A stretch of 64,000 bases of DNA, from positions 62,001-126,000 of the IMG/VR virus record IMGVR_UViG_3300021197_001931; one strand, written 5' to 3'. Within the stretch, counting starts at the first letter, position 1, and each line of letters starts with the position of its first letter. This document shows positions 17,760-26,500 of this stretch, in pieces. Source of the DNA: a virus. Made by a program: the position numbers and the translations under genes. The notes under the pieces were generated by a model. That model worked only from the letters and a program-made list of their open reading frames with translations. It made no database searches and had not been told where the DNA came from.

Positions 17760-18318
17760 AGTCAAAATTGGAAAAGCTGAAGACGAGGGCACTACCGCTA
17801 GTCAGCTAGCAAAAACGCCAGATGTAAAGGTGCGCCTTGATATTAGAAAAACTTTGGACGGTAACCTGATAATATCAGACCACCCAGATATAACCATTGT
17901 TATAATTCCTACAAAAAGAAAAATATTGTCTTTGGCCAAACAATTAAATAGTGGAGTTGTGTATGGGGCACAAAATAGATTGTTCGATTTTTTAATTGAC
18001 AAGGGGGTAGTAAGCCCCACATCTGTGGAGGGTGGTTCCATATATGCTTCAATGGAGGCCACAATACCAGAGGCCCCCAATATACCAGCAGTAAAAGTTG
18101 CAATTATCAATGTTGCCAGATGGCTTGAAAGCGAAAAACCCTCTATTGATTTCTTAGATAATTACGAAGATGTTTTTGTACTAGACTTAACAGACCCAGA
18201 CGCCGTTCACTCAACGGAACTTGGGCAAGTCCCCCATGCGGCAGAAAAAGGATCTATAAAGCCGTCGCTAGCCAGAGGCCCCTATGGACTATCCATGTAT
18301 AACTACTATGGTTATTAG
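17749..18318 (+). CDS. Head-cluster protein of unknown function
   Basis: A 189-residue protein if started at the ATG at 17749 (MAIRVKIGKAEDEG), which has AAGGA 11 bases upstream; a TTG at 17740 in the same frame would add only three residues. The middle contains beta-alpha segments (LIISDHPDITIVIIPTKRKI) and the end is Tyr/Gly-rich (GPYGLSMYNYYGY). Function unknown. It overlaps the upstream gene by 11 bases and sits between portal and protease, so it is probably a head assembly or virion protein. Confidence 0.55.
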   Translation: MAIRVKIGKAEDEGTTASQLAKTPDVKVRLDIRKTLDGNLIISDHPDITIVIIPTKRKILSLAKQLNSGVVYGAQNRLFDFLIDKGVVSPTSVEGGSIYASMEATIPEAPNIPAVKVAIINVARWLESEKPSIDFLDNYEDVFVLDLTDPDAVHSTELGQVPHAAEKGSIKPSLARGPYGLSMYNYYGY

Positions 18319-18326
18319 AGGGTAGA

Positions 18327-18650
18327 ATGAATCTAGTTTACTTTATTCTATGTGCTTTTGGGTTGACCAATATTTTAGTCTATGGATCTATCTTCAACAA
18401 AATAAGACCTAAGCATCATTTCTTTCATTGCCCTATGTGTGTTGGCTTCTGGGTTGGTGTTTTTTTGTTGGTGACTAACCGTTTAACAGAACTATTTACG
18501 TTTGAGCATAGTTTATACAATGCTTTTGTATTGGGGTGTTTAAGCTCTGGTACATCATATATACTTGCCATGCTAGTTGGCGACAAAGGAGTAAGAAGTG
18601 AGATTCACAAACCTGAAGTGGGGACTACAACCAGTCCGTCGCTGTTGTAA
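18327..18650 (+). CDS. DUF1360-like small membrane protein with CPMC motif
   Basis: A 107-residue protein with hydrophobic segments near 3-22, 36-51 and 66-85 and a HCPMCVGFWVG motif between the first and second, which resembles DUF1360-type membrane proteins. Such genes recur near the prohead protease in marine T4-like phages as I recall; their role is unknown. The C-terminus after about residue 92 looks degenerate (VGTTTSPSLL), while the +1 frame continues with QPVRRCCKGSK to a stop at 18687, so a frameshift near 18617-18640 is possible (see findings). Confidence 0.55.
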   Translation: MNLVYFILCAFGLTNILVYGSIFNKIRPKHHFFHCPMCVGFWVGVFLLVTNRLTELFTFEHSLYNAFVLGCLSSGTSYILAMLVGDKGVRSEIHKPEVGTTTSPSLL

Positions 18651-18664
18651 AGGATCGAAACTCA

Positions 18665-18681
18665 TGCGGGTGGCGCCCGCA
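18665..18681 (+). other. GC-rich hairpin upstream of the protease gene
   Basis: TGCGGG (18665-18670) and CCCGCA (18676-18681) form a 6-bp stem with a 5-base loop in the 46-base gap before the protease gene. There is no U-tract, so this is not an ordinary terminator. It may be an RNA-processing or translational element, or simply part of a +1-frame coding extension of the upstream gene. Confidence 0.4.
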
Positions 18682-18696
18682 ATATAGGTATTAAAA

Positions 18697-19296
18697 ATGG
18701 CTAAACAATTATTAAGAGAATATTACGAACTTTGTGATGGTGGAATTTGTCAGGACCTCTTAACAGAGTCCGAAAAAGCTATGGTACGCGAAGGCCACAT
18801 GATCCTTACAGGCGTTTGCCAAAGGGCTATGGTTGAAAATGGAAATCGTCGAATCTATAGTGAACGAATTCTTGCAAGAGAAGTTGAAAAGTATCAATCA
18901 CTAATTGAACAAAAGAGATCTCTTGGAGAGCTTGACCACCCTGATAGCTCAGTTGTTAGTCTTGAGAAGGTGTCTCACATGATTATATCCCTCTGGATGG
19001 AGGGCAATGATGTGTATGCAAAACTATTGGTGCTACCAACACCAGCGGGCAATATTTTAAAGGCCCTTGTTAATAGTGGATGTTCAATTGGCATTTCATC
19101 TCGTGGAATGGGCTCTGTTAGAGAGCAGGGTGGGCAGACAATTGTTGAAGATGACTTTCAACTAATTTGCTTTGATATGGTTTCCGAGGCGTCCACCCCT
19201 GGTGCTTACATGGAGCAAAAGCATGAGGGAATGTCCTCTTTGAGAGAGGGCGGCAATAAACTAAATCAACTCTTTAACGATATTTTAAGGGATTAA
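18697..19296 (+). CDS. Prohead maturation protease (gp21-like)
   Basis: A 199-residue serine protease of the gp21/herpes-assemblin type. The catalytic His is H81 in GELDHPDSSVVSLEKVSH and the nucleophile lies in the GISSRGMGS motif (S134/S135). Length matches T4 gp21 (212). It would digest the scaffold and trim head proteins in the prohead before packaging; the scaffold and capsid genes are 10-12 kb downstream, with additional genes inserted between. It ends one base before the next ATG. Confidence 0.9.
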   Translation: MAKQLLREYYELCDGGICQDLLTESEKAMVREGHMILTGVCQRAMVENGNRRIYSERILAREVEKYQSLIEQKRSLGELDHPDSSVVSLEKVSHMIISLWMEGNDVYAKLLVLPTPAGNILKALVNSGCSIGISSRGMGSVREQGGQTIVEDDFQLICFDMVSEASTPGAYMEQKHEGMSSLREGGNKLNQLFNDILRD

Positions 19297-19297
19297 A

Positions 19298-21307
19298 ATG
19301 AATACAAAAACAGAGAGTATTTCTACAATTCTTGAGGGTTTTGAAAAAGACATCGAACGAAGTCGTGCAAGAACCAAGAAATTTTTATCTCAACTTGAGC
19401 CAGTGCTTTTTGGACCTGAAGGGGAGTTTGCAAAAATTGATCGGAGAAAAGCTTTGGCAAAAAAAGCCAAAGAGGCCGAGACCCAAGACAAGCAGCCACA
19501 GGGCCAACCTGCAACAAAAGAAGAGCCCCCGCAAGGCGCTGCTATATTCTTACAACGAGGCGATAGAAAAAATTTAACTGATGCTTTTAAAGGTGTGAAA
19601 GTTGATGGCTCTTTAAAAAGAATTGTCATAAACAGTGTCATGGATCAACTAAAGGCCATGGATGTTGCAATCCTTGAAGCTACCCACAGCAGCATTACTA
19701 TACAAACAAAAGCAATCGTTGACGACCTTAAAAAGGCCGGTGCCAACTCTCAGCAGATTAAAGCTCTGCTTGGGGCACTCGGCCAATGGGCGAATACCCA
19801 AGATTTTCCAAAAATAAAAATAGCAAAAACAAAGATTCCGACTCGTAGGGCAAAAGCTAAGAAGGCCGCAGTTGAGCCAGAACCAGCTCCCGCCGCAGCA
19901 GAAAAGGAAGAGTCTTTAGACAAGGATGCAATTCTTGATGCTATAAAAGATAAGATGAATCGCCCATTCTCTGTGAAGTTGGGACCTCGCCGGTACCGAC
20001 CAACTACAATGAAATCAGTTCCAGAGAAGCTACACGATGTTATTCTTAAATCTGTTGAAAAGAAGTTAGATGCTGGTGAAAAGAAAATATCAATGAGCGA
20101 TATTTTTACAGGGTTAGAAACAGTAAAGCTTACCGATGATGAGACAAAGATAGCCGGCACCGTGGGTAAAGAGGGGCTAGAGAAAGCCGGTGATACGCAA
20201 TTAAAAAGACTCTCAAAGGCCCTAAAGGAGGCCGGTATTAGTATTGTGAATGATGGACAAGACATTGATCCAAAGAGTCTTTCTGTTATTCAAGCATTGT
20301 CTGCTGGCCGAGACGTCCGCGCAGAACTAGAAGTAGGTATAACAAACAGAACTATTGCTCGTCAGTCAGTTCAGGCCAAAGGTGAGGAAATTAAAGTTGC
20401 AGGGGCTACACCTTCAACATCGACAAAGAAAAAACCGCGCGCTAGAGATCTAATAGCTAAAATTGAGAAAGCAAAAACCCTAGAAGATCTTGGAGCCTTG
20501 GTGCCAGACGATGAAAAACGAATAACTGTCTTGAGGGCCCGTGATGATAGGCGTGGCGAGATTAAGAAGGCCCAAGGTGAGGAAATTAAAGTTGCAGGGG
20601 CCATCCTAACAGTCAAGAAAGGCAAGCCTGATGAAGTTAGAGTCGCAAAACCAGAGGACAAAAAAGAGTTTGAAGAAGCCGCTGAGGAAGCAGCTGAGGA
20701 GGTTGTCCCCTCCAAAGAGACAGAAGATAAAATTGAAAAAACATCCACTCCTGTCGAAGACCTTGCACCCAAAGAAAAAGAGCAAGCTAAAAAAAGCATA
20801 AAGCCAGAAGACGTTACGGTGCTTATAGATTCTAAAACAATTGATGATGTTGTGAAAGCAGTTATGGACGCTTATAAGGAACAAGAGGGTATTAAGGGGC
20901 AACAGTACAAGATAACCGAAAAGGACGCCAAGGAATCAGTTACAAAGGTACTTCGATCCCTCTTGGACCCAGAAAATACAAAGATATTGAAAGCCCTGGT
21001 GGATGGGGAATTTAAACAATATGGGCCAATTCCGACCAAAAAGCTTGTAGGCATAGTAAACAACTCACTAAATATATCTCTTGACGGAGAAGAGGAAGAA
21101 GTAGAAGACGAGGAAGAAATAAAAGTTCCCGACTTTATGTCAAGGCTTGACGCCATACTTGCTGGTGGTTCCTCTAAAGATACCGATAATGTCAAAGAGA
21201 TACCAGCGTTAGAGCCAGCCCTTCAAGAAACAAAGACAGTTCAAGACTATATAAATGAAAGTCACGAAGATAAATTTAACAAACTACTGAAAGCATTTAC
21301 AAAATAG
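19298..21307 (+). CDS. Large Lys/Glu-rich head-cluster protein with internal repeats
   Basis: A 669-residue, highly charged protein (Lys, Glu and Ala dominate) with acidic low-complexity stretches (EEAAEEAAEE near 452, EEEEVEDEEEI near 600) and a repeated KGEEIKVAGA / QGEEIKVAGA element. No enzyme motif or membrane segment is present. Placed directly behind the protease, and with the composition of prohead core proteins, it may be an internal head or core protein cleaved during maturation. The identity is unknown; this is an inference from composition and position. Confidence 0.5.
   Translation: MNTKTESISTILEGFEKDIERSRARTKKFLSQLEPVLFGPEGEFAKIDRRKALAKKAKEAETQDKQPQGQPATKEEPPQGAAIFLQRGDRKNLTDAFKGVKVDGSLKRIVINSVMDQLKAMDVAILEATHSSITIQTKAIVDDLKKAGANSQQIKALLGALGQWANTQDFPKIKIAKTKIPTRRAKAKKAAVEPEPAPAAAEKEESLDKDAILDAIKDKMNRPFSVKLGPRRYRPTTMKSVPEKLHDVILKSVEKKLDAGEKKISMSDIFTGLETVKLTDDETKIAGTVGKEGLEKAGDTQLKRLSKALKEAGISIVNDGQDIDPKSLSVIQALSAGRDVRAELEVGITNRTIARQSVQAKGEEIKVAGATPSTSTKKKPRARDLIAKIEKAKTLEDLGALVPDDEKRITVLRARDDRRGEIKKAQGEEIKVAGAILTVKKGKPDEVRVAKPEDKKEFEEAAEEAAEEVVPSKETEDKIEKTSTPVEDLAPKEKEQAKKSIKPEDVTVLIDSKTIDDVVKAVMDAYKEQEGIKGQQYKITEKDAKESVTKVLRSLLDPENTKILKALVDGEFKQYGPIPTKKLVGIVNNSLNISLDGEEEEVEDEEEIKVPDFMSRLDAILAGGSSKDTDNVKEIPALEPALQETKTVQDYINESHEDKFNKLLKAFTK
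20379..20601 (+). repeat. 28-base direct repeat, two copies 195 bases apart
   Basis: An identical 28-base sequence occurs at 20379-20406 and 20574-20601, in the same reading frame (65 codons apart), encoding GEEIKVAGA inside the 669-residue gene. Perfect DNA identity over 28 bases with different flanks suggests a recent partial duplication or gene conversion. Confidence 0.9.
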
Positions 21308-21315
21308 GATCTTAA

Positions 21316-21750
21316 ATGAAGAAACAAGAATTAAAAAAGCTTTTAAAGCCACTTATTAAAGAATGCATTAAAGAGGTAATCCTCGAAGAAGGTGTCCTCT
21401 CTAATGTTGTGTCTGAGGTCGTTCAAGGCCTTGGCGCACCAAGAATCGTAGAAGCTAAAGCGGCTCCGGTTCAGCAGCAGTCTTCTATCGAAGACATGCA
21501 AAGAGCGGCAGAACAAAAAAGAGCGCAATTAAGCGAACAGAAAAATAAACTTCTTTCTGCAATAAATACAGAGGCATATGGAGGAATAGATTTGTTTGAG
21601 GGGACAGAGCCCCTTTCGGGTGGAGGGAAGGTCTCATCTGGACCACAAGCGCAAGGGCCCTTATCAAATATTGACGCAAACGACCCTGGGGTGGACATAA
21701 GTGGAATTATGGGGATAGCAGGCGGAAGATGGGCCGCACATTTAAAATAA
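21316..21750 (+). CDS. Small head-cluster protein of unknown function
   Basis: A 144-residue protein with a basic amphipathic N-terminus (MKKQELKKLLKPLIKECIKE), a coiled-coil-like middle around residues 55-83, and a Gly/Pro/Asp-rich C-terminus (DPGVDISGIMGIAGGRWAAH). I recall this architecture, with the DPGVDISG motif, in head clusters of marine T4-like phages. Function unknown; a virion or core component is likely. AGGA precedes the ATG at good spacing. Confidence 0.5.
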   Translation: MKKQELKKLLKPLIKECIKEVILEEGVLSNVVSEVVQGLGAPRIVEAKAAPVQQQSSIEDMQRAAEQKRAQLSEQKNKLLSAINTEAYGGIDLFEGTEPLSGGGKVSSGPQAQGPLSNIDANDPGVDISGIMGIAGGRWAAHLK

Positions 21751-21760
21751 CGGAAATAAA

Positions 21761-22021
21761 ATGACAATTAATGCAAAAGTAACACCAAAGAATAGACATG
21801 AATCTTCAGATAGAATGATTAGAAGATTTATCAAGAAAACAAAAAAGATTAAATTAATGGATGAGTTAAGAGAGCGAAGGTATTACGTAAAGCCCTCTGA
21901 AATAAAAAGGTCAGAAAAAAGAAGAAGAATTGCAGAAAATGCAAAACGAGTGCGTCAAGAAAAAGCTATTTTGCTTGAAGAGTCTAATTATAGTAATAAG
22001 CGTTCCAAAAACAGGAGATAA
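21761..22021 (+). CDS. rpsU-like: Ribosomal protein bS21 homologue
   Basis: An 86-residue, very basic protein whose core, from SSDRMIRRFIKKTKK through LMDELRERRYYVKPSE to KRSEKRRRIAENAKR, follows the bS21 pattern: a RRF helix, a charged turn, (L/V)..E.R.R.(Y/F)Y.KPSE, then a long Lys/Arg helix. Cellular bS21 is about 71 residues and sits on the 30S platform near the anti-Shine-Dalgarno end of 16S rRNA. Phage copies are known in some cultured and metagenomic phages. Here it lies inside the head gene cluster, 10 bases after the previous gene and 2 bases before the next, so it is probably co-expressed with late proteins. Confidence 0.75.
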   Translation: MTINAKVTPKNRHESSDRMIRRFIKKTKKIKLMDELRERRYYVKPSEIKRSEKRRRIAENAKRVRQEKAILLEESNYSNKRSKNRR

Positions 22022-22023
22022 AA

Positions 22024-22497
22024 ATGGCAAATCCTTCAGACACTATGTCCGTACTGAAAAACTATAGAGTTGGTCTAAATAATGTTGGTTCTTATCAAGT
22101 AGCAGGAAAGCCCTACATTACAGGGTCAGATGCAGGACCAGTCGGTGGTGAAAGTTATTATGCATTTCCATCAGTAACAAACAACATAACAGTTACAAAC
22201 TATTCAGTGTTAGATACAGCACTTCCAAATCAGCGACAATGTGAGGAAATAAGGGTTCATTTTAATTCAACTGGCTCTAGTGCAGTGGTCGCTGGTCACC
22301 ACTATTATATATTATCCGGAACTGTTCAATCAATTGACTTAAACGTAAAGTGTAAAGAAATTTATATTTCGTCTCCTGATGCAGGCTCCCCAAGAAAATA
22401 TAGAATTGCAGCTAGCCTTACACAAATTCCTGTTGAGAGAATGTATGCGTTGACTGGATCTGGTTTAACAACTGATGTCCGTGGCCCGCATAGCTAA
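22024..22497 (+). CDS. Virion structural protein, small
   Basis: A 157-residue beta-rich protein (SYQVAGKPYITGS, NNITVTNYSVLD, HHYYILSGTV) with no enzyme motif. Composition and context suggest a head surface or decoration protein or a fibre adaptor. AGGAG precedes the ATG. It lies between bS21 and a long fibre-like gene. Function is unknown beyond a likely virion role. Confidence 0.5.
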   Translation: MANPSDTMSVLKNYRVGLNNVGSYQVAGKPYITGSDAGPVGGESYYAFPSVTNNITVTNYSVLDTALPNQRQCEEIRVHFNSTGSSAVVAGHHYYILSGTVQSIDLNVKCKEIYISSPDAGSPRKYRIAASLTQIPVERMYALTGSGLTTDVRGPHS

Positions 22498-22511
22498 TTT
22501 AGGAGTAACTA

Positions 22512-24605
22512 ATGCCAGATTATGGATGGGCATATATAAACTTAGATGTTCTAAAAACTATTCAAGGGCCGTCTGAGGTAACTGGCACAATTGCCATTAT
22601 AATAGATGATACGACCTTTTCTGGTTCTCAGTTCCTGGCCTATGCAACGGCTTCTAATAAAGTTGGCATTGGTTTAGATTTCCCAACTGTTGTGCCAACT
22701 CACCAGTTACATGTTTCTGCTAGTGCTGGTGAAGAAGTCGCAGCTAACTTCACGGGCGACATCCTCGTTTCAGGGTCTGCTTTTATTTCTGGCACCCTAA
22801 GAGTAGAAAATATCCAAGCGAAAACTGTAATTTCTTCTAGCCATTTGCTGGTCAGGGATCCAGTTATAGGGCTTGGATTTGGTGATGGGTCTAATCAAAC
22901 TGGATCGGTTGGCGATCGAGGCATCATTTTTGGATTAGCAGGCAATTTAAACCAAGCGATTATTTGGGACCAAAGTTCTGGTAGTTTTATTGTGGGTAAA
23001 GTCGGTTCTCAGGGCCCAGACAGTGACTCATACACAATGGCTGACGCGGATTTGTCAACCTTTAAAGTCGGCGTATTAACAGCATCCGCAGGTCTTGTCA
23101 CAAACACGGTATCAGCATCTCACAATGTAAGTATTGTTGGAAATGTTGCTACAGAGGGCACGTTAAGCGTATCTGGATCAACAGTTTTGGGTCACGCTAG
23201 TTCAAATAACACAACCATAACTGGGCAAACTATAAATATACCCAATGTGGCAGCTGGAACTGATAATACTGTAGTTATCTACAATGGAAGTACACTTCTC
23301 ACTGACGAAATAGATTCAAAAGTTTGGGACGGTAACTTAATAGATGTTACAGGAACTCCGTCAGATAATCAAGTGGTAACTTTTGCAGACGCTGACACAG
23401 TACAGGGAGAATCAAATCTAACGTTTGATGGTTCTACTTTAACAGTTGGTAATGATATTTCGGTCGCTGGAAAATTAGTACATACGGGAGATACAGACAC
23501 CCATGTAAAATTTGATGCTGATAAGATAGAGCTTATTGCCGGAAATGAAACACTATTAACGTTAACAGAAGATTCTCAAGACATAGTAATCGTGGGCGAC
23601 GGCGGTGATGTAGACTTCCAAGTAAAAACAAGCGGAAACAACAATACCATTTTTGCACAAGGAAGCACAGATAGAGTTGGATTAGGCACAAGTTCACCAA
23701 ATGCAGTGCTAGAAATAAGCAGATCTGTTGGAATGGCCAAGCCAATGTTCCAAGTAGTCCATGGAGGCACACATAATAATATTTCTGATGGTAAGCCCCT
23801 TATTATCGTGACTGGTTCTACCCCCGATGGATTTACTGGGGTTGTTGGAATTAATACCGAGAACCCCAAGGGGGTCTTGCATGTGGCTGGTGCAGGAAAG
23901 ACGGCGTTGATAGCTAACGCTGAAGGGAAGGTCATAATAGGAAAAGATACCAGCACAATAGGGTCGACCTTTGAAGTGCAATCAGACCTAAATACCGATG
24001 CTATAGCTAAGTTTGTTAATACACAAAATGTAACTGGTGATGAGGGCCCATTTGTAATCTTCCATATTTCCGGTTCTTCTGATGGTGGAGGACACTTTGG
24101 AAGCCACCACTCTGGTAGTAACATGCACCTATCAGGGACCTCTTTCCTTACGGCTGTGACTGCTTCGGTAGGGTTTAGCGGGTCTATTGGTAACTTTGGA
24201 ACTCTCAACATTAATAGCGTTGCGATTACTCAGGGAACTGTCGACGGGACTACAATCGGCGGAACAACCCCAGGTGTGGTCAATCAGACTGCTGGAACTG
24301 TTAAATATCGTTCTAAAGACAATGGAGACAGCCCATATAGCGTTGTTGCAAGCGATTATATAATTGGCGTTGACACAAGTGGTGGCGCAGTGCAAATAAA
24401 CCTACAGGCCGCTAGTTCCGCTGGCACTGGAAGAATGTTAATAATTAAGGATATTAAAGGAACTGCTGGAGCAAACAACATCACAATCGAGCCGAACGGT
24501 TCTGAGTTTATTGACAGGCAGGCTAATTTAATTATAGCTGCTAACTCTGGATCTGTCATGCTATTCTGTGATGGATCTGAGTATTTTATTGCAGGAACAA
24601 GATAA
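22512..24605 (+). CDS. Fibre-like virion protein with shared C-terminal beta domain
   Basis: A 697-residue Ser/Gly/Thr/Val-rich protein made of repeated short beta strands (SGSAFISGTLRVENIQ, SGSTVLGHASSNNTTITG, DGSTLTVGNDISVAGKLV), typical of trimeric phage fibres. The last ~90 residues form a compact domain (IGVDTSGGAVQINL, LIIKDIKGTAGANNITIEP, VMLFCDGSEYFIAG) also found at the ends of the genes at 26687 and 27279. AGGAG precedes the ATG. It probably forms a head or tail fibre. Its stop overlaps the next ATG by one base. Confidence 0.65.
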   Translation: MPDYGWAYINLDVLKTIQGPSEVTGTIAIIIDDTTFSGSQFLAYATASNKVGIGLDFPTVVPTHQLHVSASAGEEVAANFTGDILVSGSAFISGTLRVENIQAKTVISSSHLLVRDPVIGLGFGDGSNQTGSVGDRGIIFGLAGNLNQAIIWDQSSGSFIVGKVGSQGPDSDSYTMADADLSTFKVGVLTASAGLVTNTVSASHNVSIVGNVATEGTLSVSGSTVLGHASSNNTTITGQTINIPNVAAGTDNTVVIYNGSTLLTDEIDSKVWDGNLIDVTGTPSDNQVVTFADADTVQGESNLTFDGSTLTVGNDISVAGKLVHTGDTDTHVKFDADKIELIAGNETLLTLTEDSQDIVIVGDGGDVDFQVKTSGNNNTIFAQGSTDRVGLGTSSPNAVLEISRSVGMAKPMFQVVHGGTHNNISDGKPLIIVTGSTPDGFTGVVGINTENPKGVLHVAGAGKTALIANAEGKVIIGKDTSTIGSTFEVQSDLNTDAIAKFVNTQNVTGDEGPFVIFHISGSSDGGGHFGSHHSGSNMHLSGTSFLTAVTASVGFSGSIGNFGTLNINSVAITQGTVDGTTIGGTTPGVVNQTAGTVKYRSKDNGDSPYSVVASDYIIGVDTSGGAVQINLQAASSAGTGRMLIIKDIKGTAGANNITIEPNGSEFIDRQANLIIAANSGSVMLFCDGSEYFIAGTR

Positions 24606-25456
24606 TGACAATACTGACTGGCTCATTGACCAGTCTGACGCTAAGCGGCAGTAGTCTGGTACAAAGAAAAAATACTGGTGCTGAGGTCCTCATGGATCTT
24701 GATTTTACCAAACTTCCAAATCAAAGTTTGACTGATGATGCAACTAATAGTATTGGAGGATTTCCATTTTATATAGATAAAGTAAGTTCGCCTGAATGGG
24801 TGAATATTGTCAATGGTACCGGATTAGCTTTCCGTGGAACACAAAATAAGCTTTTAAGAGTTTTTTTAGATCTAACTGGAACGTTTCCACAAATAGACAC
24901 AACAGATAGAATAAGAGTGGTAGCTCAATATTTTGTTACTACATTTGGTGGCGTTGGTGGCCCGGGGAATACGATATACGCTGGGCTTTCTAATGGGTAT
25001 GTCGCTGCTGACGAGGGGACACAAACATACGATTCTTATGTGTTTTCTTATGCTGAGCGAAACAACTCTGTTGTATCGGATAAATTTATTTTCGGTGCAA
25101 TACACTCAATGGGAGGCGGTACTGCTGTGAATACTCACAACGTAGTAAGCCCAGCTAGCGCAGCGCCTACTATAGTAAGATTAGAATTAGACGGAGTTCA
25201 AGATAATTGGTATACAGCCGGTGATTTTAATATATCTTCTTCTAATGGTTTGACAGATTTCCCAACCCCCGGTGGTATAACTTATAGAACTAGACAACGA
25301 ATGCAGACTAACACAAGTATGCCAAGGCTAACAAACGATTATGTGGCCCCATTTACAGGCAGCTTCCACGTATGGCTGCAATTCTCTCCTAATATTTCAG
25401 AGATGTCAGCTTCGATACAGAGGCTAAGCATATTTAGATATGGAGTGGACCAATGA
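24605..25456 (+). CDS. Virion surface protein, first copy of a duplicated pair (A1)
   Basis: A 283-residue beta-rich protein paralogous to the gene at 25634. Matching blocks are a SGSSLV start, EVLMDLDFTKLPNQSL versus EVVFDLNFREMVNQSL, PEWVNIVNGTGL versus PPWASIVNGQGL, a DRIRVVAQ/DRLRMIAE strand, and a final SASIQRLSIFRYG versus SASLTRLTLLRYG. No catalytic motif. It may be an adhesin or lectin-like tip protein carried by the adjacent fibre. Start and stop both overlap neighbours (TAATG upstream, ATGA downstream), implying translational coupling. Confidence 0.6.
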   Translation: MTILTGSLTSLTLSGSSLVQRKNTGAEVLMDLDFTKLPNQSLTDDATNSIGGFPFYIDKVSSPEWVNIVNGTGLAFRGTQNKLLRVFLDLTGTFPQIDTTDRIRVVAQYFVTTFGGVGGPGNTIYAGLSNGYVAADEGTQTYDSYVFSYAERNNSVVSDKFIFGAIHSMGGGTAVNTHNVVSPASAAPTIVRLELDGVQDNWYTAGDFNISSSNGLTDFPTPGGITYRTRQRMQTNTSMPRLTNDYVAPFTGSFHVWLQFSPNISEMSASIQRLSIFRYGVDQ

Positions 25457-25632
25457 AAACAGCCAACATAAGAATACAAAAGATTTGTGAATCTTTAAAT
25501 TCTGCTTTATCTGATGCGGCGTTTTTTCAAATTATAATTTCGTTGCAAGAATTTGACAATATTACCACCGATAACGCACGTATTGCTTTAGTTGATCAGA
25601 TTATTGCTGCCGTAAACGAGGCAAGAGGATAA
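25453..25632 (+). CDS. Small helical protein, first copy of a duplicated pair (B1)
   Basis: A 59-residue protein (MKTANIRIQKICESLNSALS ... ending AAVNEARG) reading continuously from ATG 25453 to TAA 25630-25632. It overlaps the previous stop as ATGA. Its second half, EFDNITTDNARIALVDQIIA, aligns with ELDNIATDEQKLALWQQISD of the gene at 26500, so it is the small partner in a duplicated two-gene unit. It is predicted helical, with no signal or membrane segment. A chaperone or a small virion subunit bound to the larger partner are both possible. Confidence 0.65.
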   Translation: MKTANIRIQKICESLNSALSDAAFFQIIISLQEFDNITTDNARIALVDQIIAAVNEARG

Positions 25633-25633
25633 A

Positions 25634-26500
25634 ATGAGTTTTTCAATTACGGGCAGTAGTTTGGTATTAGGAGATGATAAAGGTGCTTCTGAGGTTGTAT
25701 TTGATTTAAATTTTAGAGAAATGGTGAACCAATCTTTATCTGCTGGTGTTAATACCCTAAGCGATGGAACAAAAATATTTGTAACCCTAGTTGATAGTCC
25801 CCCTTGGGCATCTATTGTTAATGGACAGGGCCTAAGCGCTCGATGTCTCACAAATGACCAAGTAATAGTTTCGTTGGATTTAACTGGAGCCATAAACGCT
25901 GGGAAAACCGCCACTGACCCTGGTCGGTTTAACCCAAGAGATAGATTAAGAATGATAGCAGAAATTAGTGGTACCACGATTTCTGGTGCTGGGGCCAACG
26001 GAGATGGTTTTTACTCAACAATTGGAAATGGGATAACAACAGAAGTAGGAACTGGAGATTTTTCTGGAACGCCTATTTCCACCGAGGGGGTGTTTGCAGC
26101 CATTCACGTAGATTCAAACAATGGTAATAAACTAACACCTAGAATTTGGTCTAGAATAGGCGGCACATATGCCGAAAAGGACTATACTGGAGTTGACGAG
26201 AGGGTCGTCACACCCGGAGTTACGCATGTGGTGTTAGAAACAGATATTTTTGAAGGATCTTGTTGGACAAGATATAAGACTGGCTCAACCTCACTAGACC
26301 CACATGTTGGCGGATTACCAGTCCCTACAGAGCTAACAACTTATGGTAGAGCAAGACTTCTCGCTAGTGGCGGAGTAGTTGTGGACAATAGCCCTTTTAC
26401 CGGATCTGTTATAGGAAATCTTACCTTTTGGGCACCGGTTACCGAGGTATCTGCTTCCTTAACAAGATTGACATTACTAAGATATGGAAATATTAAATAA
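25634..26500 (+). CDS. Virion surface protein, second copy of a duplicated pair (A2)
   Basis: A 288-residue beta-rich protein paralogous to the gene at 24605 over its whole length, with the middle more diverged than the ends. AGAGGA just upstream overlaps the end of B1. No catalytic motif is visible. Its stop overlaps the ATG of B2 (TAATG), repeating the organisation of the first pair. The duplication followed by divergence fits host-range or surface-recognition proteins, but the role is inferred. Confidence 0.6.
   Translation: MSFSITGSSLVLGDDKGASEVVFDLNFREMVNQSLSAGVNTLSDGTKIFVTLVDSPPWASIVNGQGLSARCLTNDQVIVSLDLTGAINAGKTATDPGRFNPRDRLRMIAEISGTTISGAGANGDGFYSTIGNGITTEVGTGDFSGTPISTEGVFAAIHVDSNNGNKLTPRIWSRIGGTYAEKDYTGVDERVVTPGVTHVVLETDIFEGSCWTRYKTGSTSLDPHVGGLPVPTELTTYGRARLLASGGVVVDNSPFTGSVIGNLTFWAPVTEVSASLTRLTLLRYGNIK

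Noticed and set aside
23576-24211. Minus-strand open frame of 211 codons inside the fibre-like gene
   Set aside because: Its Pro/Thr/Ser composition mirrors the Gly/Ser-rich repeats of the + strand gene. No initiation signals were found.
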